From Odontocerum albicorne (taxonomy: Eukaryota > Arthropoda > Insecta > Trichoptera > Odontoceridae): a stretch of 64,000 nucleotides of DNA. Positions 47,401 through 59,240 of the stretch are shown here, one piece after another (position 1 is the stretch's first letter; each line of letters starts with the position of its first letter). The stretch is taken from positions 23,510,916-23,574,915 of the forward strand of contig OX463841.1 in the NCBI GenBank assembly GCA_949825065.1, in the 5' to 3' direction. The position numbers and the translations under genes are program-made. The notes below the pieces were generated by a model. It ran no database searches. It was given only the letters and a program-made list of their open reading frames with translations, and was not told the origin of the DNA.

Positions 47401-47634
47401 ATGCTTACTAATGAAAATTCCATATTTCTGCATAGGAGCAGAGCGGAGCGTTCAACTACTTTATCATTTGACTAAAGATGGAACATGAAGTATTTTTTTG
47501 TGATTAATTGACGGACAGTCATTTTTCTTCTTTGCAGGTAAATTAGATTGAAGTGGATTTTTTTTCTGGAACGCGGTTTTAGTAAGACATAATTTATGAT
47601 ATTTATTCATAAAACTCGCGATATATCGAATTTC

Positions 47635-47700
47635 GTTATAAACAGTACAATTCGGTCAGCTTATTGCCACGGAGTAATCTCTTTTTACCGACAAAAAAGA
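47635..47700 (-). mobile_element. SINE S1 3' fragment, - strand
   Basis: AGTACAATTCGGTCAGCTTA and TTGCCACGGAGTAATCTCTTT match the antisense S1 tail. Confidence 0.4.
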
Positions 47701-47796
47701 TAACAAATATATTTTTTCGTTTTCTTGAATCCTAGAAAAGACGTTTGTTTATCTTTGTGGTGCCTTGGTTTTAATTTTTTAATAAAATAAGTATAA

Positions 47797-47967
47797 CATT
47801 TATTTTTGTTTTGTATCCATCGCTGTTTTATTTGAGTTCACTACACGTTTCAAAGACCTCCGTCTTCCTCGTCAGGTGAAGATGTCTTCATCTAACAAGA
47901 TAGACGGAGGTCTTTGAAACCGGTTGTGAACTCAAATAAAACAGTGGCGAATACAAAATAAAAAATG
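47797..47967. mobile_element. Foldback element, 171 bp with about 80-bp arms
   Basis: The left arm (…CTGTTTTATTTGAGTTCAC…, …TTTCAAAGACCTCCGTCT…) and right arm (…AGACGGAGGTCTTTGAAA…, …GTGAACTCAAATAAAACAG…) are inverted copies at roughly 80-85% identity, meeting near an AAGATGTCTTCATCT centre. It is a MITE-like foldback or a long hairpin RNA locus. Confidence 0.8.
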
Positions 47968-49039
47968 TGTTTAATTTATTTCACTAAAAATTGATACCAA
48001 AGATATCTTAAGTGTCACTAGATTGGATCCTTTTTAAAATCAAATTGGGTACATACTTTAATGAAACCAGCAAACTCCTTATTTACTTATTTAAAAAATG
48101 ACTCAATATTAAAATAATTATTCAAATATCTACTTAATTTGTGTAAAAAGTGCGCGAATAACTTCATTACTGCTCAGTTCGATAAGAGTTTGTATAAAAA
48201 ACAATCAAGATTTACTTGCACTGATTACATTGATTGCTTGAAACTTTATACTGTCAACAACTTTAGTATGAGTCAAATATATGAAAAATCTATCAGGCAA
48301 GATTAATTACAGAGTCATCCTTCATCTATTATGATCTATTGCAGCATTCCATATTTCCTGAGTCTTCTTCAGGTTATCCTAGTGATCTTTTTCCTGTTAT
48401 CATCGCTATCAATAATTTGTTTGGCACGTTATTCAAAGAAATTCCAATTGTTACATTTTCAGGGTTGATTTCGATTTAAAATTTTTGCTACGATTTCCGA
48501 AGTGACACTCCTTTTAAAAACTCATTGAAGATGCCTGATCCCGAGATCTTTAAATTTTCAGAAACTATAGATAAAAAAATGGGGGTGAACCCAATCGACT
48601 TCACTTCCCGATCATCCTGCATCCGTATGCCGCTCACGTTTTGTTAACGACGCTGCTGACCTGAGAGACAAATAGACGAGAATGGAGCGGGTGGAGCGGC
48701 GGAATTCCTGAGTCGGCCTCAATCCGGGCGGGTCGTGGTGCTGGCAATATGAATGTTTAAAGCGTTATTGAGAGGTCGCTTTGGGGTGTTGTAGTTCCTA
48801 GCATTACACTATCGATGATGTCAATCACACACCTTACGGGAATACTATTCTTTGGAACTTGATACATAAGACCTAGACAAATATTATTTTGAGATACTGA
48901 GGGGTATGTGATTACTTTAAATTTGGGGTAGGGATTTTGTGAGTGAAGCCTTCCTGAATCATCTCTTTGTTAGTGCGGAAAGATTCAGATCACGAACCAC
49001 TTAGTTGACAGTTGTCCATTGGATGCGTTTTATGGAAAC

Positions 49040-49115
49040 CTGAAAGAGTTTGTGTCGTTAGTACTGGTTGGGAGACAAGCGTTTTACCAGCTTTCTCACT
49101 GAGGTTGTCAATTTG
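49040..49115 (-). mobile_element. Degenerate SINE head, - strand
   Basis: GTACTGGTTGGGAGACAAGCGTTTTACCAGCTTTCTC plus ACTGAGGTTGTC aligns with the antisense A-box half of the SINE heads. The B box is lost. Confidence 0.35.
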
Positions 49116-49397
49116 GGCAGCTCGAATCAGCATTTGTAGATGAAGAGTTATCATTAAATCGATCCTTTTTTATTTTGTGAGATATTTAATTTTCTTCCTT
49201 TATATAAACAAGTTAACGAGAACTACTATCACAGTGTTATTGGTATTGGGTATTTATTCAAAAAAAAAATTGTCAATATTATGAAAAAAATCTTAAAATT
49301 CGAAATATTTTAAAGATTATAAATCACTCAGGTCAGCATGTTTATATTATGATAATACAGAATATATTGTATCTAGAATACATCTCGTGTGCTTTGT

Positions 49398-49514
49398 GCA
49401 GTGCTAGTTACAATATAATACAAACCATGCTGATCTGCAGTGCTAGTTACAATATAATACAAACCATGCTGATCTGCAGTGCTAGTTACAATATAATACA
49501 AACCATGCTGATCT
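49398..49514. repeat. Short tandem array, 39-bp unit x 3
   Basis: GCAGTGCTAGTTACAATATA followed by ATACAAACCATGCTGATCT is repeated at exact 39-bp spacing. The CCATGCTGATCT part is related, in inverted form, to the ends of the adjacent palindrome. Confidence 0.92.
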
Positions 49515-49525
49515 GTTTGATTAAA

Positions 49526-49574
49526 AAAAACCTTCATAACATTTTGTCACCTTTTTCATGTTATGAAGGTTTTT
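49526..49574. repeat. Perfect 17-bp inverted repeat
   Basis: AAAAACCTTCATAACAT (49526-49542) and its exact reverse complement (49558-49574) flank a 15-nt loop. Confidence 0.9.
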
Positions 49575-49592
49575 CGAAAACCATGCAGGTCA

Positions 49593-49658
49593 GCACGGTT
49601 TATACAATATTTTAACTACGAGTTGCTACTCGTAGTTAAAATATTGTATAAACCGTGC
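49593..49658. repeat. Perfect palindrome: 31-bp arms, 4-nt loop
   Basis: The left arm is 49593-49623 (starts GCACGGTTTATACAATATTT, ends TACGAGT) and the right arm is 49628-49658. They are exact complements over all 31 positions, around the loop TGCT. The innermost bases contain the window-wide TACTCGTA/TACGAGT motif. Confidence 0.95.
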
Positions 49659-50829
49659 ATAAACAGTGCATAAAGCATATGAGATATACATATACACATA
49701 TCTTACAATATTTGTAGTAATCCTATGTTATCTTCGGGTTAAATATTTAACAAATTCGTATCACTGACTTTGTAAAACAAATGAAAAAGATTTCTCGATT
49801 TATAAAAAAAATTGAGAAATAATTTTCTATTAACATACGAGTATAACATATTATATAATACAATATTTAATTTCAGAAATTCCTATTAAACGTTTCCTTG
49901 CATAGACTTTTGTAAAGTTTTCTTTTACTACTATATTAGCAACACGTTACTATTGAAAATAAGCGAATCAACGCATATTGTGATTTTCTTTTTTCTTCAT
50001 GTTTACTTTCTGTAGAGTCGTATCCGGCGCAGCTGCTTTAACAATAATTATTTTATAGGTAACGTGTTTTCTCTTTACAGTGGTAATCTTGCTTAAAATG
50101 GAAAGACTTTTGCTAGTATTTGTAAAATATCCATACTATGTTATATGTAAGTACAATATTAAAAATATCCATACTATGTTATATAATATGTATGTATTCA
50201 AAATTGATCGAAAGGGGAACTGATTTTTTAATTATTATACTATAACTTGACTTAAAAATCTTACTTTAGCAGAGCTAACAGAAAACGATAATAGCTTTTT
50301 TAATATTACAGCTGATTTAGTTATTTGTAGCTTTCAAAGAAAGTAAGAAAAACATTTCTTCTTTGAAATTGATTGGAAATCACGTACCAGATCTTTAATT
50401 GTTAAAATATTTTAATTTTTTTTAATGATATTCTTAATTTTTTAGCCAATATCTCAATTATTATGACATAAAAATGAAGTATATAGGACTTGTTAAGATA
50501 AAAACACTTATTATTTACATAATATACGTGAGATGAGAAAGTGTTAGTGAATCAGAATCATTCCAACTCACATACATGTTTCTATATGGTAGTTCTTTCC
50601 ACGCCGTTATGGAGGATAAAATAAGTTCCCATCCAGCGTGATCTACACTTCTTCAATCAAAATCTTCTTTATTTTTATGAGATATTTCTTAAAATCTAGT
50701 TTTCTGTTTCCTAACCTTTGGCATCGCAAGTTCGTTGGTACATAATTTATATTTAAGTAATTGTGTCTTTTTTAATCTTAACTTCAGGAGTTTTTGTACA
50801 GGTATATACGAGTATGTTTTGTGTTCTTA

Positions 50830-51520
50830 GTTGCTGGATGATTATTTACAAAATATGCAGCTCAAGTCTGGAGTGACTCTTCACACGCTACTGGAGTGAT
50901 TCTTCACACGAAATCCAAAGGATAACAGGATGCTTAATAGCAATACCAGTGGAGAAACCAGTGGAGAGAGGATATTACCGCATCCAATGTTCGTAAAAAG
51001 TGTTGCAGGTCGCCTAGAAATAACAAGGAAAGTTCAGAATCTAAAACATCCTGTACAAGTATATGGTCACCATTCAGCAATATCGAGATTGAAATCTAGG
51101 AATAGTTGCAGAAAGGCATCGCAATAGCTGATGATTCCCCCCGAATAAAAATCGTTCTCTAATCTGGAAAAAATAAATAACTTGACGACTGGAAAGACTT
51201 TTCAATAAATATGTCACCAGGAGATCAACAGTAAATATGTCACCAGTAAATATGTCACCAGCCTACGCGAAGAGCCCTGAATAGACTTCGTGTAAAGGTG
51301 ATTAGATGCAAAGTGATCATTTGAAGATAGGGTTTCTTGAATGAAAGTAGCATTTAATGTGATTGTGGGTTTATACAGGATTCCCAGCACATGCTAACTT
51401 GTCCCAACATCGGGACTATATGCTCGGGGCATGACCTGATTGATGCGAGTGATGGGTGATCCCGGTTACCTCCCACTAGAAACACGTGCCATGATTAACA
51501 ATTGTTGGTCTGGACGTGAT
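50830..51520 (+). pseudogene. LINE ORF2 C-terminal half (family L4)
   Basis: The + strand shows, across frames, AAQVWSDSS, IQRITGCLIAIPVE and RLEITRKVQNLKHPVQVY (RT thumb and following region of Jockey/R1-type LINEs), then MSPAYAKSPE, and finally ANLSQHRDYMLGA with GHDLIDASDGV-like codons after the zinc-knuckle position. The part from about 51300 is homologous to 41295-41600. Several frameshifts and stops are present. A small AAATATGTCACCAG duplication lies at 51205-51260. Confidence 0.65.
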
Positions 51521-52419
51521 TATGTGCAGATCTTGGTACTATAAGTTATGTGTATGTATTTATGACGTTAAATTTATTAAAAAACGTTTCTTTTACTATC
51601 GGAAGTTTTTTAGCGTGAAACATTTTATGGATAAAGAATTTATCTATGATGAAAAGTGCTGAAAATTCTCCCGCTTTGTGAGCGCATGATCATAAAGTTT
51701 AAGTTAAACAAAATTCGCCAATCTCTGAGTTTATACGAGGGGTTTCGCATTTATTTGAGTTGATGTTCATAAGACAAAGTTTGCTTTCTTCAGACAGAGA
51801 TATCGTGATATTTGACGATACTTTTAAAAGGATGTTTCTCTTTGTTATGAAATACCCCTTGGAAATCAGAGTTTCAAGTTTTAACGAAATTTTCTATCAA
51901 TTGGCCGTCTAAAAATAAGGTTTACAGTTAGCTCACATTTTTTGGGACTTTGTGTTTATAAAATATGTACAATATATAATTTTAATTTTAAATTGATTTC
52001 CATATTTTTTTGTATTATTGACAGGATCTATGAACATCGTCATAATTTTCAAAATTTCCACTTTCCACTACCAAATATAAAAACGTGCTTAATGTAATAT
52101 TATCTATAGAGACACGAAATATAATTTCCCTTTTTCAAATTATTAATTCGCAAACTATATTATTTAATAGTTATGGTTTATATTTACGAATTACTTTAGT
52201 TTTTAAAGGTTTCGACTCCTGTAAATTGTCGAATAAATCACCGATTAGTAATATATATTATAAAGAGTAAGCATATTTATAGAGTTTGTTTAAGAATATG
52301 TTATGTTTAAAAATATCTAAAATTTAAAATACATAGCCTCTGTGGAATTGCTACTAGAATTATAGTAATAATTATTCATTGCATTCAAATAAGCTTAATA
52401 ATGAATAATTTATTAATAG

Positions 52420-52665
52420 TGGATTCTTGACGGTTAATGTTGATTCTTTGATGGTCGATAACTCTGTATTGAATTCTTGATGGGGAAGGAATTTTATTCA
52501 TTAATGATGACAAATAACTCAATAATCAATTCTTCAAAAAAAGGAACTGAATATTAAATTCTTGATAGCAAAGTAACACAATATTAAATTCTTGATATCA
52601 AAGTAACTCAATATTGAATTCTTGATGGCTAACTTACTCGATATTTAATCTTTGAAGTTAAGAAC
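52420..52665. repeat. Degenerate tandem array around AATATTRAATTCTTGATRGC
   Basis: About seven imperfect copies of an ACTCAATATTGAATTCTTGA unit occur with irregular spacing, indicating an old array. Confidence 0.7.
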
Positions 52666-52919
52666 TCGAACTTATTTGTATTTGCTTCACGAGATGTTTC
52701 TTCAGAGATAAATCATTCTGGAAGAAATATTTTGCAATTATGAAATAATATTTTTCTCGACTCATGAAGAGTATGCTTAATATGCTTGTTTATATAAATA
52801 GGTATTTTGAACTGGGATAGAATTGGTGTAAATAGGGATTATATACTGATTAATCTAGTACTCTAAATCTTTGAAACTGATACTTAATATGATTATGATG
52901 AACAAGACGGAAGTGTTAA

Positions 52920-53140
52920 TGTGATGTTTGTGGATGGGTTACTGCGTAGTGACTAGTCATCTTTATGAAATGGGTATTGCACAAGATTTCGGCTGCGAGT
53001 GTGGTCTGGATGATGTCACTACAGATCATGTGTTTGTCGGCTGGCCTTTGCGTCACATATTTTATTTACCAAATGCCATGTCTTCGTTACGTCAAATGAA
53101 TGTTAGTTCCAATGTAATTGGGCATGTATTGTGAATTGAA
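52920..53140 (+). pseudogene. LINE ORF2 C-terminal zinc-knuckle tail (family L5)
   Basis: The ORF reads GYCVVTSHLYEMGIAQDFGC, ECGLDDVTTDHVFVGWPLR, then MSSLRQMNVSSNVIGHVL. The G-H/Y-x-x-x-x-S-H-L-Y-x-x-x-I...C-x-C-G-L-x-D-x-x-x-D-H-V-F-x-x-x-P-L-R arrangement is the conserved ORF2 tail. The usual Cys before PLR is Trp here. A homologous, more eroded copy is at 61990-62280. Confidence 0.65.
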
Positions 53141-53301
53141 ATAAGTAAATAAATGTTGCATTTCTTATTACAACGAAGAACTTTTCCATGTATAGATTGC
53201 TTCTATTTTGTTTATAGTTTAATCAATTGAAGCTTTAAATCATCTCAAATTTGATGTTTTCCCATAAATTTCATTTTTTGTATTGACTCTCTTTATTAAA
53301 T

Positions 53302-53511
53302 TTTTGGCTTCAACAGTGATAGCACAAGTCATTTTGGCTTCAACAGTGATAGCACAAGTCATTTTGGCTTCAACAGTGATAGCACAAGTCATTTTGGCTT
53401 CAACAGTGATAGCACAAGTCATTTTGGCTTCAACAGTGATAGCACAAGTCATTTTGGCTTCAACAGTGATAGCACAAGTCATTTTGGCTTCAACAGTGAT
53501 AGCACAAGTCA
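53302..53511. repeat. Minisatellite, 30-bp unit x 7
   Basis: TTTTGGCTTCAACAGTGATA followed by GCACAAGTCA is repeated at an exact 30-bp period with virtually no variation. The unit is ten codons and open in several frames on both strands, which explains the 79- and 90-codon repetitive ORFs. Confidence 0.94.
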
Positions 53512-55369
53512 TTTTTATGTGAGTGGATTGCCTTATTTAATTTAAAAATATGTATAAAAATTGATCTAATAAGTACAAGAATAATATTTAGTATCGAATG
53601 TACAAAACTTTCAAATATTAAAAATGGATTATTGTTATGGGGAAGAATGGTAGAAAGAACAAAACGATAATTTAATAAATGAAAAACAATACGGAAAATC
53701 ATGAGAATACAGTATGACAGTGAAAATACTACCGTAAGTTGATAATCCAAAAATAATACTCCCCTCGGAGGCGGCAACGGGTCGGCGCTAGGGGGATGTG
53801 AATAACAAAGCATGAGTGATTGTTCTGAGTCTATTTTATGATGCTAATCGGATTTCTGTTTCCCTGCTCATGAAAAACGACCCCTGGAAGAGCTACTCAT
53901 CACGGGGAAGCAAGGCCTCACCCTTGGGCCTTGAGCCTTGACCCGTTTCCAAGAGAAATACGAGAATGAACGTTGACCTGACTATGTTTATATTTTTTCC
54001 TTACTGTTAGTTCATAACGTTTTTGAATGATCATACGTAAACTAGAACCAGATAAGAAAAATATATGGAAGTTACTGACTCAAACAAAATATTTTGGTTG
54101 TTTGTTTCTAATGTTAAGTACGTAACGTCGCTAAACAATTGAAAGGTGTCCTACCTACCTTTATCAAGACGTGGTATTTTAGGCGATGCTGTCAAAACTA
54201 AATCTTTAAAGAAATGTCAAGTGGTTAAGTATTTGAGGTACCTCCTTGTGTCAAGACCATTTAAAATAATAAAAATATAACTTTGAATTTATAAAAGGAG
54301 CTCCAGTCAATAAATTCGGGTGGATTAAAGTAAGAAAGTAATTAAAACAAAACAACAAATTAAACCAAAGAACTAATGAATTTACATCTACTAGCCACTA
54401 TGGTAAACCATCGGTATCCAAAATGCTGCCTCTGATGTTTGAAAGAATCTTAAAAATTATTACGATCAAATAATGGCTTAGGAATACGATCTAGTGAGGC
54501 TGATTTAGGTATCCCTGAATAATTTTAAAGTTACTTTTCACTTCTAACTGGCTAAAATACTCGTATATGGAACATAAGTCCAGATTGTGTTCTTTAGCAT
54601 TATACAGTAATAATTTGTTTTTCATAAACAAAACATTTTAGTTTTAAAAACTTTAAATTACATATCTTCATGTATTTCATGAAATAATGATAATTAGGTA
54701 GTAAAATAAACTCAAATGAACGTAAAAACAAATTTAAGTAAAATATTATCATACATTGTCAGATTGATATATTTTATCACAGAAAAAAAACTGTTATAGA
54801 TTTTGATTGTAATTCATAACGTTTACCAGCAAGAATCGTTATGATATTTACCAGCAAGACTTCATTTTCAAATTAAATGTCTGTTTTTTTAATAATTTGC
54901 ATAAAAATGTAAATGGATATTAGATTAATGATACATTTTCTTCATATAACTTTTTTTAAGTGCCAATTCAAATATAATATAATAATAAACATTTTATTTA
55001 GCAATTTTCATTTGATTTCATCTTAAATCATATATTCAGTTACACCAAGTTCATTTTTATATTGTACTTTTACACATGTCAGAATATTGCGAAAACGCTC
55101 TCCGAATAAAATCTTTAATCTTTAACAATATGAGATTAAATGTTTAATAAATATTCAAATAACATTTCTAACATGCTAGTTATCTCGCTTAGTTCCGAGT
55201 GAAATCACTGACAGATTCTATTTATTTTTGCTGAGTCGAGACGGAAGTTTGCTGCAGCAGGGGAAAAGTTAAATTGATTCAGTTTTAATTTTACTTCCAA
55301 GATCATAATAGACTTTTAACATAATTATTTCACAGAATTAAAAGACTTGTTTAAAATTTTTTTAAATGC

Positions 55370-55840
55370 ATCACACATACATATATACACACAAACCACC
55401 ATGCCATTTTCCTGTTGGAGCAGGCAGAGAGGACAGAGTGTCAAACATTCCTATAGCGACATACTTTGTTCACCTTTTCCACATCCATACATTTTCTTAT
55501 ACTATTCCTTGTGTTTCTCCTATTCCTCACATTTCGTTTTTCTTAAATATTATTCACTTGGAACAGCCATACATTTCTCGGTTGTCCTCTACCATGAATC
55601 CCACTTATGGTAGCACTGTAAATTAATTTAGTTAGACTTTCTTCTTCATTTTGTTCAACATCTTGCCTTTCTTAATATTTCAGTTTTTAGATGACGTTCA
55701 TCCTTAACAATTACGTTTCTAATTTTTCATACATTGACGCATCCTATATTTTTCTCTGCGCCCGAATTTCCACCGCATTTATTCGGATCCTTCAATTCAT
55801 TTTTCACGCCCACTGTACACTTCCAAATAGCTGAGTTGGA
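55370..55840 (-). pseudogene. LINE tail (family L1)
   Basis: The - strand shows IYSATISGIHGRGQPRNVWL, then FQVNNI, RNRRNTRNSIRKCMDVEKVN and KVCRYRNV, the full L1 tail through the segment amplified at 35561-36354. Stops and shifts are present. Confidence 0.6.
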
Positions 55841-56039
55841 ACTAAACCTCTGTTGTTAACAATCATTTTGACTGATTTTCATATTGTCTGGTTTGAGTAT
55901 ATGTTTTTTAGTATCCGTTTATGCACCACAGAATAATATTATATTAAACTAAGGAGGAGTGTTGTTGAGTCACTAAGCACATTTTTAGTGATAAGTTATT
56001 TTAAAATAATGAAAGAGTTTACTAGTAATATGTTACGTA

Positions 56040-56260
56040 CCATAAAATAACACTTTTAGTTTAAAAAATATTGGCCTTCCCAGTTTAACGCTCTTTTTTT
56101 TACGTCGTCCTTTACTGTCCATGCTGTGAGACAGTGGAACCAGTTACAAATTAATGTTCGACTCACTCCGTCCTTGGCACACTTTAAGAAGCGACTGAAA
56201 TAATGCTTAATTTCTAGTCAGTAATATAACTTCTTTCGTTCCTGATTTTTCTACCTCTCG
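56040..56260 (+). pseudogene. LINE ORF2 C-terminal tail (family L3)
   Basis: The + strand reads SSFTVHAVRQWNQLQINVRL followed by TPSLAHFKKRLK and a stop. It is essentially intact at the protein level over its last 32 residues and is the best-preserved L3 terminus here. Confidence 0.7.
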
Positions 56261-56394
56261 ACCATCCCTTCCTTTTCCTTTCATTGATGATATCTCATTT
56301 TTACTTTTTTTTGTGTACTCGTATATGTTCATAAATTTCATAAAGACGAATAATCATTTGACAATTTTTTGTGACCATGTAACTTGCTTTATTT

Positions 56395-56470
56395 AATTTT
56401 GTCTGGTTGATTGGAAGAGATTACCGCCTGGCCATAAGCCCACCAAATTGTTTTTCCAAGGAAGTGTAAA
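56395..56470 (+). mobile_element. SINE S1 3' fragment, + strand
   Basis: TTGTCTGGTTGATTGGAAGA, GATTACCGCCTGGCCATAAG and CCCACCAAATTG match the S1 tail. The head is absent. Confidence 0.5.
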
Positions 56471-57149
56471 TAAATAGTTTTGAATATTTAATAATAAATC
56501 ACTTTATTATTCTACTACTTACGTTAATCCCCGTGACACGAGTTTCTACCTCTTATCACAAGACTCTCTTCAAATGGAGTTAAAATTTTATATACGCCAA
56601 AAAAGTTATGCAAAAAAATTAATTTAGAAACATTAGAGATACACAAAGCCATAATCAAAAATAAAACTGTTACAAATAAGCAAAAATTACCTTTTAATTA
56701 ATTTCTTTGAATAACACACACACACTTCTGATGAATCCACACACACTTCCGATGAAACAATACACCAGTTGTGCGTAAGTACTGGTCTCGTAAAAAAACT
56801 GGATCTTTCCACTCGAACATAGAGCCACGTGATAGGAGGTAGACACACATATCGTGGGGATTAATGTAATTAGCGGAATAACAAAGCTATTTATTATGAA
56901 GGAGTTCCACTGAGCTAAAGCAGAAACCTTGATATATTAATGCTATTTTAGAATTGACAAAAAAAAAAGTTTTACAATTTTTTAGCTCCTGTTTATCATA
57001 CTTGTTTTATTTAATTTATTGTATTGTGACATTTAGAAAGTTTATGTTATGATGATTTACAATTTATTGGAGTTAACATTATTTACATTTAGCAGGACCG
57101 TGCAATTTTTATATGTTCTGATTTAACAAGATGAAATTTATATTGAAGA

Positions 57150-57640
57150 GTTTTGCTATTTGGAAAGTATGTTTTTGGCTACGGAAAACTGGAACGGGAT
57201 ATTGAATGGCGAGTTGCAATATGAAACAAAGTCAATGAAGCAAATAAAGATTTACATATATCCAAACCAAGCAATGTCTAGATCTGCTAAAATGATGATT
57301 AGCAACAGCGTATTAGTGCCAACATTGATGTGTAGCAGTGAAACGTGGATGTGGAAAATAAATTAAAAGAGCCCAGTAAATGCGTGAACTTAGTATAATA
57401 TGCAGTGTGTCGGTGTATGACAGGATAAGAAATATAATTTAAAAAGTTGAATGTGATCTAAACGTGATGTGTCAACTAGAGTGAATAGAACACGTTGAGA
57501 TGATTTGGTAATGTTGAACGGATGAGGACGAAATACTGACTTAATTTTTTTCAGTCATATGTGAAACTTGAGTTAAAAAACGAATGGTTAAACCAATTTA
57601 ATGGAATTTCGAAAAAAATGAAAGGTAAGGAGTAAGAGAA
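57150..57640 (+). pseudogene. LINE tail (family L1), longer 5' part
   Basis: The + strand ORF 57160-57366 reads SMKQIKIYIYPNQAMSRSAK, then MMISNSVLVPTLMCSSETWM and WKIN, the region just before the L1 tail (N-x-x-V-x-P-T-L-x-x-x-S-E-T-W). Broken VYDRI, RMN and related codons follow up to 57640. Confidence 0.6.
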
Positions 57641-58229
57641 ACATAAACGGTTGCATACGAGTATATGGGGAGGAGATGAAGGAATTATGTCTTCAAGAAA
57701 ATTTTGTGATCTTTCCTCTCTGACACATGGAAATGGTGTGATGGTATGTGGACCTGTTTTTCTGTATAACATAAAATTATTGTATAAAACGTCCATTTCA
57801 AATAACTGACAAAACCAACACCTATTTCTTTTTTTGACATCACAAACACGTTTCTCGCGTGCTCATCTTGTGGGGAACAAAAGTTTGATGAAGGCATTTT
57901 AGTTGTCACCCCATTATTGTGAACATTTGAAGAATATTGAAAACATATTTCACATTTCCAACTCGTGTCGCACGCCCCCCTTTGACAGTTACCTATGGAA
58001 TATTTAATTTCCTGTAAACGTGTCGACGAGTAGTTTTTATTTGACGTTTATGAGAAAATCTCGAATTATATTTTAGTAACGATTCTATTTGGACGGATAT
58101 TTAATACAAAAATTTTTGCTGTACGAACTTATTTAGCTTTGTAGGTGGCATATCGGAGGAAATAGCATGAATGGCAAAACTAGCATGGAGCTCATTTGGA
58201 TGTTTGAACAACATCTTCAAAAATAATTT

Positions 58230-58720
58230 ACCATATCTTTGAAGCAAAAGGTCTACAACCAGCGTATTCTGCCAGTACTTCTGCATGGCTGTGAGACATG
58301 GAAGCTCACAGTTAATAAATAGCACACAAAAGCTCCAGACCGCACAAAGGGTCATGGAGAGATGTATGTTGGGATATACTTAAGTATACCGTAAACAAAA
58401 CACCTGAATTCGCAGCAAAACAAAGGTAGAATACGTAATAAAGGTGTGCAAGAAAATTAAGTGATAATGGGCAGGACACGTAGCCAGAATGTCAGATTCC
58501 CGATGGACATCCTGAAATAATCCAATGGTACCCAAGAGGCATAAAGAGGTCCAGAAAAATACCGAAGGTACGCTGGATAGATTAAATCAGGAAGCATGGC
58601 AGCATCACATGGCATCAATGAGCAAAAAACCGAACTATTTGGAGTCAACTTGGGGAGACCTTCATCCAGCAGTGGATGGACCCTGGTTGACAATGATGTT
58701 AATATATGTAAATGTATATA
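58230..58720 (+). pseudogene. LINE ORF2 C-terminal tail (family L2)
   Basis: Across three frames the + strand shows NQRILPVLLHGCETWKLTVN, QRVMERCMLGY-like, KGVQEN, GRTRSQN (shifted from MGRTRSQN/WAGHVARM), SRWTS, RCRGPEK (from K-R-S-R-G-R-P), TWQHHMAS and a final HPAVDGPWLT. The order matches the L2 tail at 37660-38060. Many stops are present. Confidence 0.65.
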
Positions 58721-58744
58721 TTTTTGTAAAATTTTTCATATGTC

Positions 58745-58830
58745 AATAGTAGTGGGTTTGAATCCCGTGTAAGAGCGCCCTTTAGGAGAGTTTGCTCTCT
58801 AAATAGCGCTATGTAAATTAAATGAAAAAG
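58745..58830 (+). mobile_element. SINE family S3, + strand
   Basis: AGTGGGTTTGAATCCCGTGTA (B box), AGAGCGCCCTTTAGGAGAGT and AAATAGCGCTATGTAAATTA define the S3 body. It lies directly 3' of the L2 LINE tail. Confidence 0.55.
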
Positions 58831-58867
58831 ACAGTATGAATATGCACAAACCTGGTTGATAAACCTG

Positions 58868-59240
58868 GATGACTTCCATGAGCCAGTTGGTAAGACGCCT
58901 CAAGCCGGGGTTACGGGTTAAATTTCCGTTGGTATCCAGAGTGAAAAAATGTTTTTCCTTCTGGTTTCTTTAACAACTATTCGGTCAGTTGGAACAGATT
59001 CAGTTCAGTTCGATCCCATCTTCACTCATGCTGTTGCCTGGAGTTCAAACAGCCCAGCAAGATACCAGTACTTTTACAGAAAATTTCAAATGCAACAAAA
59101 CTATCTTTTGACGCCACTAGACCAGAGTAGCCAATCGGTCCGAACAGATTGCCAAATGATAATAAATCTGGAACAGATTGCCAAATGTTAATAAACCCAC
59201 CAAGTTGTACTAAATACAACGAAAGGGTAATGCGACACAA
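58868..59240 (+). mobile_element. SINE S1 with internal insertion/duplication, + strand
   Basis: The head is CTTCCATGAGCCAGTTGGTA with a degenerate B box. The S1 body runs to TTCGGTCAGTTGGAACAGATT, then about 150 bp of unrelated sequence, then a duplicated AACAGATTGCCAAATG(A/T)TAATAAA and the S1 3' end (CCACCAAGTTGTACTAAATA, CAACGAAAGGGTAATGC). Confidence 0.65.

Noticed and set aside
50014..50056. Possible next receptor exon after TTTCTGTAG, with GC-rich start
   Set aside because: In the phase required after 43314 it reaches a stop (TTATAG) right at the weak donor, and it has none of the expected cysteines.
53240..53522. Ten-residue-repeat ORFs on both strands
   Set aside because: They are an artefact of the perfect 30-bp array.
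57551..57796. MDVLYNNF start resembling the LINE reverse-transcriptase block
   Set aside because: Only seven residues agree, and nothing downstream matches the RT blocks. It is probably chance or a tiny scrap.
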